Below are positions 11,901-22,705 of a stretch of 64,000 nucleotides of DNA, in pieces. Within the stretch, counting starts at the first letter, position 1; each line of letters opens with the position of its first letter. Position numbers and translations under genes: made by a program. The notes beneath the pieces were generated by a model. It ran no database searches, was not told the origin of the DNA, and was given only the letters and a program-made list of their open reading frames with translations. The DNA is taken from the NCBI GenBank assembly GCA_963514095.1, contig OY741285.1, forward strand, positions 5,170,375-5,234,374. Reading direction: 5' to 3'. The DNA is from Eutrigla gurnardus (taxonomy: Eukaryota; Chordata; Actinopteri; Perciformes; Triglidae).

Positions 11901-13735
11901 GTATTCTGATGCATTTAAACATGAAATATGGGTACATTTCGTAAAGTGGTTGGCTCCTGGATCACATATTTGAAAATATTAAAAAAGCTAAAAGTACAGA
12001 AATGGATTCCATGACTAATTCCAAGAATCTATTCATGCTTGCATGCATTTGCAATGTTAAATTTATTTCTGTTGTTATCAAATCAATGAGTCAAGTGGAG
12101 AAGACCGAGTACATTCTCCAATAAACAATTGAACATTGTGGATTATTCCTTATGTTTTATATTCTTTCCCTTTGATAATAACGAGTCTGAACAACGTGAG
12201 CTGAGATTCTGTTCAAAGCTCATTTTCTGTGTTCTTGAACAAGCTGATTAGATTCTGGAGGTCAAATGTCTGAATTTTTAATATTAATTAAACTGCTAAA
12301 ACAACTATATGTGTCTCAAAAGACAAAGCAGATGATAATTATGATCAGAATTCCCCCCCTGCAAACAAAAAAAGGTTAATATATAATAAACAAATGGCAC
12401 GAAATCCGAGTCTCTGCATGCTGGCGTTTGGTGGGAACCTCGTATTTTCTTTTTTTCTGAAAGGCCACCGTGTTTTTCCCAGTTACTGCGATCCCATTGG
12501 ATGAGAAGTTGATTTGTTTTGACTTCCTTTCTTCTTCCTCCGGATCGTCTATTTCAGGGTCGACACTGAGGTCAAAAGTTGTTTCCTGCCGCCATGTTCT
12601 CCCGTCTCCTCACTCTCCGTCCGAGTGGCTTGACGTTGCCCTCGGCAACGCCTCTTTATCCGTCATTGATGAGTCGGGAACGTCTCAAACGAGAACCGTT
12701 GAAGTCGACTTCCAGAGGGAAATCTTTTGAAAAGTGAACATTACTGTGATGCAAAGAGAAAAAGAGCTATCTATTACAAAGTGTCATCGCCAACTACTGG
12801 CCTGGCATGCACACTACAGCGCTTTGCAGGACGGATCATTTCCAGAACGTCTAAACTTTTTTGGCAAGATCGTTGTCATGTAAACGTGGCCTGGGCCTTT
12901 TGTTTGAGGGTCTTCCAGCTGGCGTCCGTTACCCCTTTGGACCTTAACTTGGCGACTGCAGACTTGTTATTGAGATTCCTCAGCTTTGTTGCCTTTTGTT
13001 GTTGTGACTGCGGACACAACTCCTCGGCTTTTTCTGTCCACTTCCTTCCTCCTCGACTCGACACCCTGCGTCAGCGCGCTCCCCGCGTTCACACCATCTG
13101 TTTTCTGTCACCGCGGCATCGATTTTCTCAAACAGCTCTTTGACCCTCATGTCGTTTGTTTGCGCTATCGTCGCAAAGAATGTGAAATCCGTTACCACAG
13201 GCCTGGAGGAGCGACGGGACTGGCGCCCCTTCCCACATGATATCATCCTCATGGGGGTGCATAGTGCTCTCCCGTTCGCCTTCTCGCACTCATTTGTGAA
13301 CGGCGGTTGGCCGTTAATCACCAGGATCAAACCGTGCAGACATGACATGACTTTTTGCACGGCGGTTTTTGATCCTTTGAGGGGGAAAACAAATAGTTGG
13401 TGACTGCTGATGTGTCATTTTCCCATTCAAACTTTACTGACTCACCTTTTGGCAAATATGTGTTTTTTCTGCTTTTGAATGGGTTTCGTTTAGATGTCTT
13501 CCAGGTGAGAAACTATAAGGAGCTTATATGAATAAAGAACAGAAACGATCATATTACGCTCATTTTTTATGCTTTTTCAGGCTGAACGATTTCCAAGAAA
13601 TTGACTCAACCTGTCATCTCGTCGACAAATTCTTATGTATCCATATAATCCTTTTAAATACTTATAGGGCAATTTCTGCTGCTTTCCTTTGGAAATTCTT
13701 GTCTCAGAGTCCATTTGCTTCCATTGGATTCAATT
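8920..13735. other. Long intergenic stretch with GC-rich islands
   Basis: No gene recognised. GC-rich islands at about 9050-9260, 11500-11840 and 12550-13330 have several overlapping open frames on both strands. They could be conserved noncoding elements or unrecognised exons. Confidence 0.45.
10491..10504 (-). promoter_or_regulatory. CTCF-like motif, upstream intergenic
   Basis: The reverse strand reads GGCCACTAGGGGGC, a near-perfect CTCF core. Lies 14 kb upstream of opn4. Confidence 0.35.
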
Positions 13736-13737
13736 CA

Positions 13738-13990
13738 GTTTAATTCTATTTATATAACCCCAAATAACAAATCATGAAATTTGCCTTTGAGGGCTTTAGG
13801 ATCTATACAGCGTACGACATCCTCTGTCCCAGGAAATAAGGACAAAACTCTCTAAAATCCCCTCAGGGAGAACAACAAGGAGGGATCCCTCTTCCAGGAT
13901 GGACAGAAGTGCAAAAGATGTGTGCGGAAGAAACAACAAAAATGAATGTCATGAGAGTGGTAATAGAACTAGTAGAAAGTGATAACTGCT
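13738..13990 (+). repeat. Interspersed repeat fragment (TTTATATAACCCCAAAT type)
   Basis: Landmarks TTCTATTTATATAACCCCAA, CCTCAGGGAGAACAACAAGG and GAGGGATCCCTCTTCCAGGA, with GGACAGAAGTGCAA, recall a repeat common in percomorph genomes. Degenerate; class not assigned. Confidence 0.6.
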
Positions 13991-15210
13991 AAAGATAACA
14001 GGATATAATATAATAAAAATAAGAAAGCAGAAATAGCATAGTAAAAGATAGAAATATGACTATGTAAGAAAAGCAGCAGTGGGTGACGAGCTGGGCAGCA
14101 GGCAGAATCACGGTCCAGAGGAAGCTATGAGGCGAGAAAGCACAAAGACTCCGGGGAATGAAGTCAAGTTAGTGACATTTTCTGCTTTAAAGTTATGAAA
14201 AGTGAAAATTGTGGAAATTAGAGCGAAGCAAGTGCCTTCTTTATATACCAAGCATAGATTTTGCCTACTTAAGCAGCTACCTATCTAATCCACCATGCTT
14301 TCATGCTACACATTTTACGGGAAACCCAACTTGACTTCAACCACGCTTATCTATCTCTTAGTGCGTTTCTATTGCTATTTTTCAAATTCAAAATGGGCTT
14401 TTCCATCATTTCATAAAGGCAGTGATATTCATACGATGTATTTCTTCTTTCAGCCCCCCGATTCAGTTAATTTCAACTTCCACCTCTTGACAGTATTGCA
14501 GTTTAGTTTCCAGCCGGTTTTACATCTTCGTTTAACATTTGTCGAGATGAGTTTGCGAAGAAGAACACATAATTCCACGATCTGTTGCATCCTCGAAACT
14601 CTGACAGAGGCGCTCGTCGAGCGTGTTGTTGAACCGGTGGCTCTGGAGCCATTCCAGGTCCCAGAGCAGCTTGCCAGTGTCAGCTGCTAGCCTCTGCCAG
14701 CTCCCTTACATAACCAAATGAATAGGAACACGCCTACAGATGCTGGTTAATGTCCTGTAAATATGAGTTGGTGCAGTACGTTTCCTCATATTTAAGGCAC
14801 TATTATTCATGTTTGATAATGAATAATAATTTGGTTTTAATGTCGATGCTTGAGACGCATGCTTGTGCTTTATTGGAACATTTTAGTGATTGATTTCGAA
14901 TTTATATGCAGTGTATTTGTTTTTTTAATAGTTGTTATACTAGAGAGAGCTCACCAACAGGACCAGCAAGGCCCTAGTTATACGGTTTCATCAGTCCTAT
15001 TAATTATTCGTGGTATTCCAGCTCCCTGGAGTCAAACGGTGCCACAGTCGTTTCTTTATGAAATCATCTCCAATGCTGGGCTGCAAATGAGCACAATTAG
15101 ACATCAGCATCATTTGGATAATGCAGTAATCTGATGTCTTGTGTCAGGGGGAGTTTGATTAGAGATCAAGACGTTCCCCGGGGGCCCCCTATTTTGCTAA
15201 TGAAGCCTTT
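13991..15210. other. Intergenic, no feature recognised
   Basis: AT-rich; no exon or repeat identified with confidence. Confidence 0.5.
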
Positions 15211-15216
15211 CTCTGG

Positions 15217-15285
15217 GGGGCGGCTGTAGCTCAGTGGGTACCTGTCGATCTGTGGAAGTGTCCTTGTGAGACGTGATGAGTTCTG
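15217..15285 (+). repeat. tRNA-derived SINE fragment
   Basis: CGGCTGTAGCTCAGTGGGTA carries a tRNA-type A box (TAGCTCAGTGGG). It jumps directly to GAAGTGTCCTTG, which lies well downstream in intact fish SINEs. The B box is missing, so this is an internally deleted SINE copy, not a tRNA gene. Confidence 0.6.
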
Positions 15286-15318
15286 AAATAGTATTCTGGA
15301 AATTAATAATGTAAAATT

Positions 15319-15780
15319 TAGGCCTGTTCGATTACTCGATTTTAAATCGTAATCGCGATTATGTAGTTAGGACGATGTTAAAAACGTGAAAATCGTAAAA
15401 TCGTTTTTTCAAAAAGTTAGTTCTGCACTTTATTCATTAATTTTTGTTTAATGGACACACCTTAAGCTACATGTGAAAGTGAGGTTTTTCTCTTAATCCT
15501 AAAGGGATTGTTTTTTTTTTGTTTACAAGAGGTCTACAAGAAGATAACATGGAGCAAAGCCAGATGGCAAAAGTTCATAAATTGTTCTTTATATTAATCT
15601 CTTGAGGGATTTTTTGTTTAATAAGAGCAAGGTTTGCACTCAAATCCCAATTATTTGCAAAATGTTCAATAAAAAAACAGCATATTTGAAATAATTTCAT
15701 TGCCTTTTGTCATTTCACAAAATAATCGTAATCGGATTTTGAGAGAATAAAATTTAGTAAAATTTGAAAAAGTTGGTTGG
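15319..15780. repeat. hAT-like nonautonomous repeat (ATCGCGATTA type)
   Basis: Starts TAGGCCTGTTCGATTACTCG and contains AAATCGTAATCGCGATTATG; AATAATCGTAATCGGATTTT recurs near 15,720. Resembles the TAGGGCTGCACGATTAAT-type hAT derivatives common in fish. Ends are degenerate, so bounds are approximate. Confidence 0.45.
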
Positions 15781-16666
15781 TTGTCACTTCAATTCCGCTT
15801 GTTGCTCCCTCTGAGCCCAAGGCACGCCTCATCCTGCTGTGGCCTGCCTGCTCTCTCTGTGGCTGGCGTAATGGTTACACCCCCACATTGTGTCCAGTGC
15901 TCTGGGATTAACTTTCTATCAGTCTATAATGTCTTGTTTATTATGGTTGTAAATTAAACTTTAAGTCTATTCCATACAGGACATTTTGAAGCCCATTTTT
16001 GAAGTAATTCTGTGCTGAGCTGCTCAATCCGCTCAACACTTTGCATCCGATTGTTATAAAATGTAGAAAAACTGAACTGAAATAGCATTTAGTATTGTTA
16101 AACTAGCAAGAAATCTCCAGTGGAAATTCCTTTTGTACTTTTTTATTTTGGAAATGTTGTGCACGTAGATGTGTGTGCTTGTGTGCCTTTTGATGTTACG
16201 ACATCCAAGCAAATGTGTGTATCGGCTTTGTTTATCCCGGTTCTGCACCGCCTCAGCCTTCTCACAGGTCTATTTCTATGACTCCAGGTAGAGGAGACGA
16301 CACAAAGGGAGAACGACGGAGATGAAAGTGAAAAGGCAGGAAAAAAACGAGCTGGTTTGATCCAAGCTGTAACTGACACCTGTATTATCTGCTGGACCAG
16401 ATGCCCCCAAGTGCCTTCGTCGCCCGTATGCCTGCATCCAGGTGAGTGTGTGTGACTCAAAAGTGTCGCTGCATGTGTGAATTCCTGCCACTGCCTTGCT
16501 CGAGTTTGTGTCCTGCAGCATATTTCACTGCTGCCGAGCGTTACAGCTTCTGCTCATGGGTTTTAGGGATATATTCTGGCCTGGTGATTCCCAGCTCTTT
16601 GAGCCCCTATGTGTGGACCTTTCTAATTTGATTGTTTTTGATGTTTTACATTATTTTTTAATAGTT
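15781..16666. other. Intergenic, no feature recognised
   Basis: No exon or repeat identified. Confidence 0.5.
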
Positions 16667-17760
16667 GGGTCATTCTGTGTCATTTCATCAAATTTCTGAA
16701 AATCTTCCCACCTGACCATCTCACAATGTCCTGAAAAAATTTGAGTACAAAGATACACTTGTTAATAGGAAAAATCCAAAATATTAAGTCTCTACTGTCT
16801 TAGTTTTCTCATGAAACATCATTGAATGAAGGGTAGTTTAGACGGTTTTTGGCATCATGCTCTGAAAAGCCATTTTTAAACAGCAATATCTGGAAAACTA
16901 TCTCACCTGTGGCCTTCAAAATTTCTACAGTGTATATCTCTTACTAATAGCCTCCAGACATTTAATATCAGGGGTGTAGCTCAATGATAACCTAGTATGG
17001 TAGGTACTTAAAAAGGGGCTTGTTGAAATAAAGTAGTACATTTGAAGAGTGGCTGAGCTCCCATTTTTGCAGATAAAAGACTTCTATCACTTCTGCCTCT
17101 ATCTCTGGTGTTAGCTTAAACATTCTACAAATATGGTTTCTCTCAGATGATTAGTTTCACAGATATTAAGGCTCAAAAATGGAAGTTAACACATCTTTGC
17201 CCAACTTCAGAGTCATATTCCAAAAAACTGACAACACGTATCAGGTCCAAACTTACTTTTTTTGAAAGATCATATTCTTGTTAAAATCATATAAAAAAAT
17301 CTGGAGGGTGTTTTGCCTCAATTTGTCGCAGTGATTTTTTAAAATCCTGATATTGGTGGGGTTTTTGTGGCCGTTTTTGGTACTGCATGTCTTAATATCC
17401 TACAAGTAAACATCACAGGAGGGCAATTCAAATGTGTTTTTTACCATTTACCAAATACTTATATGTGACTAAATACTACTGATAAATTTTGCCTTACGAA
17501 AACATTAAATTGTAGCACAGTTGTAGTTATAGAGGCAATAAGTCCTTGGATGTGAGTTGAACATGCTGAAAGCAGCTTTTAATGTCTTAAACCATGAACA
17601 AATGAATTGAAGACTGTACATTTTGTCATACTTTAAGTATATAAATTACACAACCAAATCAAATAATAATCTTAATTTGAGCATAAAGATTTTACATTAC
17701 AGTAGAAAAGTCTCCAAAGTTTGATATTGAATAACAGTTTGTCTCTGTGCTCACTATGAG
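16667..17760 (+). repeat. Foldback element, left arm
   Basis: Inverted counterpart of 18087-19181, from GGGTCATTCTGTGTCATTTC at the outer end to CTCACTATGAG at the inner end. Confidence 0.88.
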
Positions 17761-17776
17761 ACAATATGTGAGTTGT

Positions 17777-18038
17777 GTGTATGATCAGAAATGGTGGATA
17801 GGAAGTATCAGAGATGTTTCAGATGAAGATGTACTTGTTCAGTTCATGCACCCACATGGCCCTGCCAAGAGTTTCTACTGGCCAAGAAGAGAAGATGTGC
17901 AATGTCCCACTGCAGCATAGAATTGCAAGACTAGACGTTCCCTCTACAGAAACTGGGCGCATGTATGCCATCAAAAAAGATGAGCACAATAGAGCAGAGA
18001 TGTACATCAGACAATTTGTAAAGTCACTGCCAAATTAA
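17777..18038 (+). pseudogene. Frameshifted coding relic in the foldback loop
   Basis: One frame reads KWWIGSIRDVSDEDVLVQ followed by FMHPHGPAKSFYWPRRED and stops at TAG 17918-17920. From about 17897 the other frame continues plausibly: CNVPLQHRIARLDVPSTETG and RMYAIKKDEHNRAEM, to a stop at 18036-18038. A single-base loss near 17897-17900 explains both. The W...FMHPHGP...WP pattern recalls uncharacterised animal proteins often linked to transposons; I cannot name the family. Confidence 0.6.
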
Positions 18039-18086
18039 TGAATGTGACTAAGGAATTGGATCTAAAAGATGAAAAATGTGTGATCC

Positions 18087-19181
18087 CTCATAGTGAGCAT
18101 AGAGACAAACTGTTATTCAATATCAAACTTTGGAGACTTTTGTACTGTAATGTAAAATATTTATGCTCAAATTAAGATTATTATTTGATTTGGTTGTGTA
18201 ATGTATGTACTTTAAGTATGACAAAATGTACAGTCTTCAATATTTTGCTATGTTTGTTCATGGTTTAAGACCTTAAAAGCTGCTTTCACCATGTTTAACT
18301 CACATTCAAGGACGTATTGCCTCTGTAACTACAACTGTGATCCATTTTAATGTTTTCGTGAGGCTAAATTTATCAGTAGCATTTAGTCACATGTAAGTCT
18401 TTGGTAAATGATAAAAAGCACAATTGAATTGCCCTCCTGTGATGTTTACAAGTAGGCCGTTAGGACATGCAGTACCAAAACCAGCCACAAAAACCCCACC
18501 AATATCAGGATTTTAAAAAATCACTGCGACAAATTGAGGCAAAACACCCTCCCGATTTTTTTATATGATTTTAACAAGAATATGATCTTTAAAAAAAAGT
18601 AAGTTTGGACCTGATACGTGTTGTCAGTTTTTTGGAATATGACTCTGAAGTTGGGCAAAGATGTGTTTACTTCCATTTTTGAGCCTTAATATCTGTGAAA
18701 CTAATCATCTGAGAGAAACCATATTTTGTAGAATGTTTAAGCTAACACCAGAGATAGAGGCAGAAGTGATAGAAGTATTTTATCTGCAAAAATGGGAGCT
18801 CAGCCATCCTTCAAATGTACTACTTTATTTCAACAAGCCCCTTTTTAAGTACCTACCATACTAGGTTATCATTGAGCTACACCCCTCACATTCAAAGTCT
18901 GGAGGCGTTTAGTAACAGATATACACTGTAGAAATTTTGAAGGCCACAGGTGAGATAGTTTTCTAGATATTGCCGTTTAAAAATGGCTTTTCAGAGCATG
19001 ATGCCAAAAACCGTCTAAACTACCCTTCATTGAATGATGTTTCATGAGAAAACTATTGAAAGTAGAGACCTAATATTTTGGATTTGTCCTATTAACAAGT
19101 GTGTCTTTGTACTTGAATTTTTTCAGGACATTCTGAGATGGTCAGGTGGGAGGCATTTGATGAAATGACACGGAATGACCC
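18087..19181 (-). repeat. Foldback element, right arm
   Basis: Inverted counterpart of the left arm, from CTCATAGTGAG inside to GAATGACCC outside. Confidence 0.88.
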
Positions 19182-19442
19182 AGTTGATATTGGTTGGTTG
19201 CTTTCAGCCCTTTCTTCCCAGCGTCCTAGGTCAGATTTTTGAAGTGGACAGTTGTGGTCTTTTTTTATTATTATTATTTTTTATGCACCACTGAAGGGCT
19301 CAAATGTCTACACATAGTGGCATTAAGTGAAATTTATCACTAAACCCCATTGAGACGAATGACAACCCCATCAGACTCAGCTGTGTTTTCTGCTAATGGG
19401 CCTTTCAATTGAAGATCCTTCAACGCGTCACATATATACATA

Positions 19443-19722
19443 CACTCAACAAAAATATAAACGCAACACTTTTGTTTTTGCTCCCATTTTTCATGAGATG
19501 GACTTAAAGATCTAAAATTCATTCCAGATACACAATATTACCATTTCTCTCAAACATTGTTCACAAATCTGTCTAAATGTGTGATAGTGAGCACTTCTGC
19601 TTTGCTGAGATAATCCATCCCACCTCACAGGTGTGCCACATCAAGATGCTGATCTGACATCATGATTAGTGCACAGGTGTACCTTATACTGCCCACAATA
19701 AAAGGCCACTCTGAAATGTGCA
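19443..19722 (+). repeat. Tc1 left inverted terminal repeat
   Basis: 280 bp matching 20794-21073 in inverted orientation with very few differences. Confidence 0.93.
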
Positions 19723-19740
19723 GTTTTGTCTTACAGCAAA

Positions 19741-20754
19741 ATGCCACAGATGCCACAAGCATTGAGGGAGCGTGCAATTGGCATGCTGACAGCAGGAATG
19801 TCAACCAGATCTGTTGCTCGTGCATTGAATGTTCATTTCTCCACCATAAGCCGTCTCCAAAGGCGTTTCAGAGAATATGGCAGTACATCCAACCGGCCTC
19901 ACAACCGCAGACCACGTGTAACCACACCAGCCCAGGACCTCCACATCCAGCAGGTTCACCTCCAAGATCGTCTGAGACCAGCCACTCAGACAGCTGCTGA
20001 AACAATTGGTTTGCATAACCAAACAATTTCTGCACAAACTGTCAGAAACCGTCTCAGGGAAGCTCAACTGCATGCTCGTCGTCCTCATCGGGGTCTTGAC
20101 CTGACTCCAGCTCGTCGCCGTAACAGACTTGAGTGGGCAAATGCTCACATTCGATGGCGTCTGGCACGTTGGAGAGGTGTTCTCTTCACGGATGAATCTC
20201 GGTTTACATTGTTCAGGGCAGATGGCAGACAGCGTGTGTGGCGTCGTGTGGGTGAGCGCTTTGCTGATGTCAATGTTGTGGATCGAGTGGCCCATGGTGG
20301 TGGTGGGGTTATGGTATGGGCAGGCATCCGTTATGGACGAAGAACACAGGTGCATTTTATTGATGGCATTTTGAATGCACAGAGATACCGTGATGAGATC
20401 CTGAGGCCCATTGTTGTGCCATACATCCATGAACATCACCTCATGTTTCAGCAAGATAATGCACGGCCCCATGTTGCAAGGATCTGTACACAATTCTTGG
20501 AAGCTGAAAATGTCCCAGTTCTTGCATGGCCAGCATACTCACCGGACATGTCACCCATTGAGCATGTTTGGGATGTGCTTGACCGGCGTATACGACAGCG
20601 TGTACCAGTTCCCACTAATATCCAGCAACTTCGCACAGCCATTGAAGAGGAGTGGACCAACATTCCACAGGCCACAATTGACAATCTGATAAACTCTATG
20701 CGAAGAAGATGTGTTGCACTGCATGAGGCAAATGGTGGTCACACCAGATACTGA
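19741..20754 (+). CDS. Tc1-like transposase, intact 337 aa
   Basis: Catalyses cut-and-paste transposition in the nucleus, integrating at TA dinucleotides. The first ATG in frame is at 19741, giving 337 aa with no stop or frameshift, the usual length for Tc1 transposases (about 340). The N-terminus has a paired-type helix-turn-helix (MLTAGMSTRSVARALNVHFS, then ISRLQRRFREYG) and an AT-hook-like GRPR-type basic stretch (RRPRVTT). The DDE triad is visible as FTDES, QQDNARPH and SPIEHVW; 34 residues separate the second D from E, so DD34E. Lies within 280-bp inverted repeats. The intact frame suggests a young, possibly still active copy; activity is inferred. Confidence 0.95.
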   Translation: MPQMPQALRERAIGMLTAGMSTRSVARALNVHFSTISRLQRRFREYGSTSNRPHNRRPRVTTPAQDLHIQQVHLQDRLRPATQTAAETIGLHNQTISAQTVRNRLREAQLHARRPHRGLDLTPARRRNRLEWANAHIRWRLARWRGVLFTDESRFTLFRADGRQRVWRRVGERFADVNVVDRVAHGGGGVMVWAGIRYGRRTQVHFIDGILNAQRYRDEILRPIVVPYIHEHHLMFQQDNARPHVARICTQFLEAENVPVLAWPAYSPDMSPIEHVWDVLDRRIRQRVPVPTNIQQLRTAIEEEWTNIPQATIDNLINSMRRRCVALHEANGGHTRY

Positions 20755-20793
20755 CTGGTTCTGAGTCCCCAGACCCCCAATAAAGCAAAAAAA

Positions 20794-21073
20794 TGCACAT
20801 TTCAGGGTGGCCTTTTATTGTGGGCAGTATAAGGTACACCTGTGCACTAATCATGATGTCAGATCAGCATCTTGATGTGGCACACCTGTGAGGTGGGATG
20901 GATTATCTCAGCAAAGCAGAAGTGCTCACTATCACACATTTAGACAGATTTGTGAACAATGTTTGAGAGAAATGGTAATATTGTGTATCTGGAATGAATT
21001 TTAGATCTTTAAGTCCATCTCATGAAAAATGGGAGCAAAAACAAAAGTGTTGCGTTTATATTTTTGTTGAGTG
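20794..21073 (-). repeat. Tc1 right inverted terminal repeat
   Basis: Inverted match of the left repeat, ending GTTGAGTG before TA. Confidence 0.93.
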
Positions 21074-22482
21074 TACATATGTTTATTTATTGTTCTGTCC
21101 ATTGATTGTGGAGTTTGTCCTGCTGGCTTTGCCTAAGAGAGCTGTGAAGGTGACGTGTACTCGTTTTCTATACTGTCAGCTTGTTAATGAGTGAATCACA
21201 ATCTGAAACTCGTTTGTTTTAGATAACTCAAACAGAGGTGAAATATCCAAACAAATGTACTTATATTTTATTTTCCTAAACTACCCTGCCCTGTGTTTTT
21301 CAATACCTCTTTCTGTCTATCCTCCCCCCTGGGAAGTTATGACTGTGCTGACTCCAGATATGGTTTCTGGGGGATTTACGACTCCAGTCCCACCGTCTAA
21401 TCTGCTGTCCCGCACCCAGACAGATTTTCTAAATGTCGGTTTCCTTAGGTATTTGCCCTGAAATGAGCTTCCACATAAGAAATGTTCCAACGCTGAAGTC
21501 CATGTGTGCTGGTTGTCGATGATCACAACAATCGCAGGGCTGTCTCTCCATTCACTGATCCACGACCGCATGAGAGAAACTGTTGCTCAAGGGGGAACAA
21601 TTTAGTTGCTCCTACGGAGAATATGGAGAGAGCTCTCTATTCATTTTACTTCCTGGAAAACCAAAACGTAAAATCAGATGTACCGAGTCCATCTCGGGCC
21701 TACATCTGCTCGTGCGTCTCCCGTCGGGATGCAAACCCTGAAGAAAAGCTGGAGGTAGTCGGACAGCTGATTCACCAGTTCCAACAATATCGCCTGTCAT
21801 GGAGAAGTGACTTGTTGCAGCCTGCGGTTCTCTAAAAGCTTTTTTATTTCCCCATCTGATGACTCTTCTCTGCACCTGCTCATCATTCTGGCAGAACCCT
21901 GTTGCACAAAAGCCCAGTCGTTCTGTATGCAGGACTACACCCAGTGTGGTCTCAGATAAATCGGTGCAAGGCTCCGGCCTCCAAGCATTTTTTCACAAGT
22001 ATTTCTGACTTGTCAGTGGATGCAGTCCAGTTCCAAACAGCAGCCTCCGGGGGGTCGGAGTGCCTAAAATAACATCAGTTCTTCAAATGGCCGCGTATGT
22101 CATTTGGTTGTTTAGAGGCAGACATGTTGTTTATTGACAACAACAAACGAATAAACACGTCTGCCTGGGAAACTCTACTTGTTTGACCTGAAATTAGGTC
22201 GTTGGATTTGAAGCTAACGATCACGAAATAACCCGAACAGGACTAAGTAAGATGGGGGTAGGAAGGTCGAGAGGGGGGGTCACGCCACACAGAGTTGGTA
22301 TTGTTTTGGCCTTTGCTTAAGTTGCTTTGTTTGCATAATGCTGCTGTTGTGTAAGTCCGGACCCAGATTCTGATCCTCTTAAAACTGCCAGAACTCCCCA
22401 TCATGGGACCAGTTATTCTGCGGGACCTTTTCAGCTGCCAGAGGGCCGCGTTGTTTGAAAATACACACACGTGGACGCATGC

Positions 22483-22485
<3 letters not shown>

Positions 22486-22536
<51 letters not shown>
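22486..22536. repeat. CA microsatellite
   Basis: About 50 bp of CA repeat. Confidence 0.95.
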
Positions 22537-22541
<5 letters not shown>

Positions 22542-22671
22542 ACAGAAAAAACATCTAAATCAAAATACACAAACAGCAGGAAGGATGTGTTTGTTTGTCA
22601 GAGGGTTCAGTGACGAGGGAAGAAGATTAGAAGCTTAAATGTTTAAACATAAGACGACCTAAAACTAACGT

Positions 22672-22705
22672 GTGTGTGTGTGTGTGTGTGTATGTGTGTG
22701 TGTGT
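22672..22705. repeat. TG microsatellite
   Basis: Short TG repeat with one TA interruption. Confidence 0.9.

Larger units (their letters stand above)
16667..19181. mobile_element. Foldback transposable element, 2.5 kb with ~1.09-kb arms
   Basis: Bases 16667-17760 and 18087-19181 are inverted copies of each other (about 1094 and 1095 bp), differing only by scattered substitutions and small indels. The ends read GGGTCATTC...GAATGACCC and are flanked by the 4-bp direct repeat AGTT on both sides, fitting a target-site duplication. The 326-bp loop (17761-18086) carries a broken coding fragment. No transposase is present, so this is nonautonomous. A 4-bp duplication with long inverted repeats does not by itself identify the superfamily. 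Confidence 0.85.
19443..21073 (+). mobile_element. Tc1-like DNA transposon, full length (1631 bp)
   Basis: Inverted repeats of 280 bp (19443-19722 and 20794-21073) begin CACTCAACAAAAATATAAAC and are flanked by TA duplications at 19441-19442 and 21074-21075. They enclose one intact transposase gene. The two inverted repeats look almost identical by eye, suggesting recent insertion. This end sequence is widespread in fish Tc1 elements. Confidence 0.95.

Noticed and set aside
12470..13403. Cluster of overlapping frames as a multi-exon gene
   Set aside because: Several frames on both strands of similar length, none with recognisable domains or consistent splice phases.
15217..15285. tRNA gene, suggested by an A box
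   Set aside because: The B box and the acceptor/anticodon folding are absent, and the sequence jumps into the SINE body; it is a deleted SINE copy.
19801..20493. 230-codon minus-strand frame
   Set aside because: Antisense shadow of the Tc1 transposase gene.
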